Assembly (NCBI GenBank): GCA_025464755.1
Contig: JAODMI010000087.1
Coordinates: 1-42,773, forward strand
Direction of reading: 5' to 3'
From: Homoserinimonas sp.
GTDB taxonomy: Bacteria; Actinomycetota; Actinomycetes; Actinomycetales; Microbacteriaceae
Length of the DNA stretch: 42,773 bases
The position numbers and the translations under genes are program-made. Shown in pieces: positions 40,318-42,773 of this stretch; within the stretch, counting starts at the first letter, position 1; each line of letters begins with the position of its first letter. The notes beneath the pieces are model-generated. The model searched no databases, had not been told where the DNA came from, and was given only the letters and a program-made list of their open reading frames with translations.

Positions 40318-40365
40318 CAAATGCAGCAGTAACTGTCACCGTGCAGTCAATTCAAGGAGTAACCA

Positions 40366-40740
40366 GTGCCAACTATTCAGCAGTTGGTCCGCAAGGGTCG
40401 CACCCCGAAGGTCGTCAAGACCAAGGCGCCTGCCCTTAAGGCCAACCCACAGCAGCGCGGCGTTTGCACCCGCGTTTACACCACCACCCCGAAGAAGCCG
40501 AACTCGGCTCTGCGCAAGGTCGCCCGCGTCAAGCTTTCCAATGGCACCGAGGTCACGGCTTACATTCCCGGCGAGGGACACAACCTGCAGGAGCACTCGA
40601 TGGTGCTCGTTCGCGGTGGTCGTGTTAAGGACCTCCCCGGTGTTCGCTACCAGATCGTTCGTGGCGCCCTGGACACCCAGGCTGTCAAGAACCGCAAGCA
40701 GGCTCGCAGCCGTTACGGCGCGAAGATGGAGAAGAAGTAA
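40366..40740 (+). CDS. rpsL: 30S ribosomal protein S12
   Basis: [57 protein letters not shown]. Confidence 0.99.
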   Translation: MPTIQQLVRKGRTPKVVKTKAPALKANPQQRGVCTRVYTTTPKKPNSALRKVARVKLSNGTEVTAYIPGEGHNLQEHSMVLVRGGRVKDLPGVRYQIVRGALDTQAVKNRKQARSRYGAKMEKK

Positions 40741-41210
40741 TGCCTCGCAAGGGTCCAGCTCCCAAGCGCCCCGTAGTAGCCGATCCGGTCTACGGCGCCC
40801 CCATCGTCAGCCAGCTCGTCAACAAGATTCTGCTTGACGGTAAGAAGGGCCTTGCCGAGCGCATCGTTTACGATGCCCTCGCAGCGGTCTCCGCCAAGAA
40901 TGGTGCGGATGCAGTTGTCACCTTGAAAAAGGCACTAGACAACGTTCGCCCCACCCTTGAGGTTCGGTCCCGCCGTGTTGGTGGTTCCACGTACCAGGTT
41001 CCCGTTGAGGTTAAGCCGCACCGCGCGAACACTCTCGCGCTGCGTTGGCTCACCACCTACGCCAAGGGCCGTCGTGAGAAGACCATGACGGAGCGTCTCA
41101 CCAACGAGATTCTCGACGCATCCAACGGCCTTGGCGCCGCGGTGAAGCGCCGTGAAGATACTCACAAGATGGCTGACGCCAACAAGGCTTTCGCACACTA
41201 CCGCTGGTAA
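40740..41210 (+). CDS. rpsG: 30S ribosomal protein S7
   Basis: [47 protein letters not shown]. Confidence 0.99.
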   Translation: MPRKGPAPKRPVVADPVYGAPIVSQLVNKILLDGKKGLAERIVYDALAAVSAKNGADAVVTLKKALDNVRPTLEVRSRRVGGSTYQVPVEVKPHRANTLALRWLTTYAKGRREKTMTERLTNEILDASNGLGAAVKRREDTHKMADANKAFAHYRW

Positions 41211-41236
41211 CCGCTTCGCTGATCGGCAACCTCGCT

Positions 41237-41334
41237 GGTCGAGCGTGTCGAGACCACCGCTTTGCGGATCTTGACACGCTCGACCCGCAGGTAGCTGGGT
41301 CAACGGGCTCACCTGATCTCGACACGCTCGATCA
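41237..41334. repeat. Three copies of a GGTCTCGACACGCTCGACC-type repeat between rpsG and fusA
   Basis: Inverted copy 41237-41255 (GGTCGAGCGTGTCGAGACC), copies at 41266-41285 and 41315-41333. Confidence 0.9.
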
Positions 41335-41364
41335 CCGCTTTACCCAAATTTTCGGAGGACCCAC

Positions 41365-42773
41365 GTGGCACAGGACGTGCTCACGGACCTAAACAAGGTT
41401 CGTAACATCGGCATCATGGCTCACATCGATGCCGGCAAGACAACGACCACTGAGCGCATCTTGTTCTACACAGGGGTCAACCACAAGATTGGTGAGACGC
41501 ACGACGGCGCCTCGACGATGGACTGGATGGCGCAGGAGCAAGAGCGCGGCATCACGATCACTTCGGCTGCCACAACCTGTTTCTGGGCCGGTAACCAGAT
41601 CAACATCATTGACACCCCCGGTCACGTTGACTTCACCGTTGAGGTGGAGCGTTCGCTCCGCGTCCTCGATGGCGCTGTCGCCGTGTTCGACGGCAAAGAG
41701 GGCGTTGAGCCTCAGTCCGAAACGGTCTGGCGCCAAGCTGACAAGTACGACGTTCCCCGCATTTGCTTCGTCAACAAGATGGACAAGCTGGGCGCCGACT
41801 TCTACTTCACCGTCGACACCATCATCAACCGTCTCGGCGCCAAGCCGCTGGTCATCCAGCTGCCTATCGGTTTCGAGTCTGGCTTCGAAGGAGTCGTCGA
41901 CCTAGTCGAGATGCGTGCGCTCACGTGGCGTGGCGACTCAAAGGGTGACGTAGAGATGGGCGCCAAGTACGCCATCGAAGAGATCCCCGAGGACCTCAAG
42001 GAGAAGGCTGCGGAATACCGCACCAAGCTTCTTGAAGTTGTCGCAGAAACTGACGACGCGCTGATGGAAAAGTACTTCGGTGGTGAAGAGCTCACCGTCT
42101 CTGAAATCAAGCACGCCATCCGCAAGCTGACCATTGCCAGCGAAATATATCCCGTCCTCTGTGGTTCCGCGTTCAAGAACCGGGGTGTTCAGCCGATGCT
42201 GGACGCCGTTGTCGACTACCTTCCGACGCCGCTTGACGTTCCCGCTATGGAAGCAAAAGACCCGCGCGATGAAGAGAAGATCATCGTTCGTCACCCCGAC
42301 GCCAAGGAGCCGTTCGCGGCTCTCGCGTTCAAGGTCGCCGTTCACCCCTTCTTCGGTCGTCTTACCTACATTCGCGTGTACTCCGGTCACGCTGATAGTG
42401 GTGCGGCTATCGCCAACTCCACTAAGGGTAAGAAGGAGCGCATCGGCAAGATTTTCCAGATGCACGCCAACAAGGAGAACCCTGTTGACAGCGTCACCGC
42501 TGGCCACATCTACGCCGTCATTGGTCTCAAGGACACCACCACCGGTGACACGCTGTGTGACCCGAGCAGCCAGGTGGTCCTCGAGTCGATGACCTTCCCG
42601 GAACCTGTCATCGAGGTGGCAATCGAGCCGAAGACGAAGGCGGACCAGGAGAAGCTCGGTACCGCTATCCAGAAGCTGGCCGAAGAAGACCCGACGTTCC
42701 GCACCGAGCAGAACCAGGACACCGGCCAGACTGTCATCAAGGGAATGGGCGAGCTTCACCTCGACATCCTTGT
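41365..42773 (+). CDS. fusA: Elongation factor G, N-terminal part (3' truncated by window edge; not in the supplied ORF track)
   Basis: GTG start after [80 protein letters not shown]. Confidence 0.98.
   Translation, partial: MAQDVLTDLNKVRNIGIMAHIDAGKTTTTERILFYTGVNHKIGETHDGASTMDWMAQEQERGITITSAATTCFWAGNQINIIDTPGHVDFTVEVERSLRVLDGAVAVFDGKEGVEPQSETVWRQADKYDVPRICFVNKMDKLGADFYFTVDTIINRLGAKPLVIQLPIGFESGFEGVVDLVEMRALTWRGDSKGDVEMGAKYAIEEIPEDLKEKAAEYRTKLLEVVAETDDALMEKYFGGEELTVSEIKHAIRKLTIASEIYPVLCGSAFKNRGVQPMLDAVVDYLPTPLDVPAMEAKDPRDEEKIIVRHPDAKEPFAALAFKVAVHPFFGRLTYIRVYSGHADSGAAIANSTKGKKERIGKIFQMHANKENPVDSVTAGHIYAVIGLKDTTTGDTLCDPSSQVVLESMTFPEPVIEVAIEPKTKADQEKLGTAIQKLAEEDPTFRTEQNQDTGQTVIKGMGELHLDIL

Overview
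This 42.8 kb window comes from a high-GC actinobacterial chromosome, most likely Microbacteriaceae (inferred from gene content and order). It runs from the 3' part of groEL to the 5' part of fusA. Most of it is ordinary chromosome: a WXG100 protein, a two-component system, a FolP2-like DHPS paralogue with a RibD-type reductase, an XPB-type helicase with its partner, CspA plus a DUF3027 protein, pirin, serC, a DtxR-type regulator, an HNH protein, tRNA-Arg(CCU), a Stealth protein, a PAP2-DAG kinase fusion, nitroreductases, a glycerate kinase/GntP cassette, a TM0106-type nuclease-helicase and the str operon. The strongest non-routine signal is at 15017-15600. A 19-bp exact copy of the tRNA-Arg anticodon-arm sequence lies 565 bp upstream of the gene. 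The interval between the two copies holds two pairs of TGTGTA-N2-CCT-like direct repeats, both pairs with 12-bp spacing, one pair at each inner end, and no integrase gene. This looks like the gutted attL/attR shell of a tRNA-targeted integrative element. Other items worth checking are an orphan DarT-like ADP-ribosyltransferase with a Cys-rich N-terminus, a DtxR-like operator between serC and dtxR, a recurrent TANNNT-N6-8-start-codon pattern suggesting many leaderless mRNAs, a GNAT pseudogene frameshifted at a (GGCC)3 tract, a collapsed DUF2207 gene, unlisted small ORFs, a poly-Asp tail built on tandem GAY codons, and dispersed GGTCTCGACACGCTCGACC repeats inside the str operon. All family names are from reading the translations; no searches were run.
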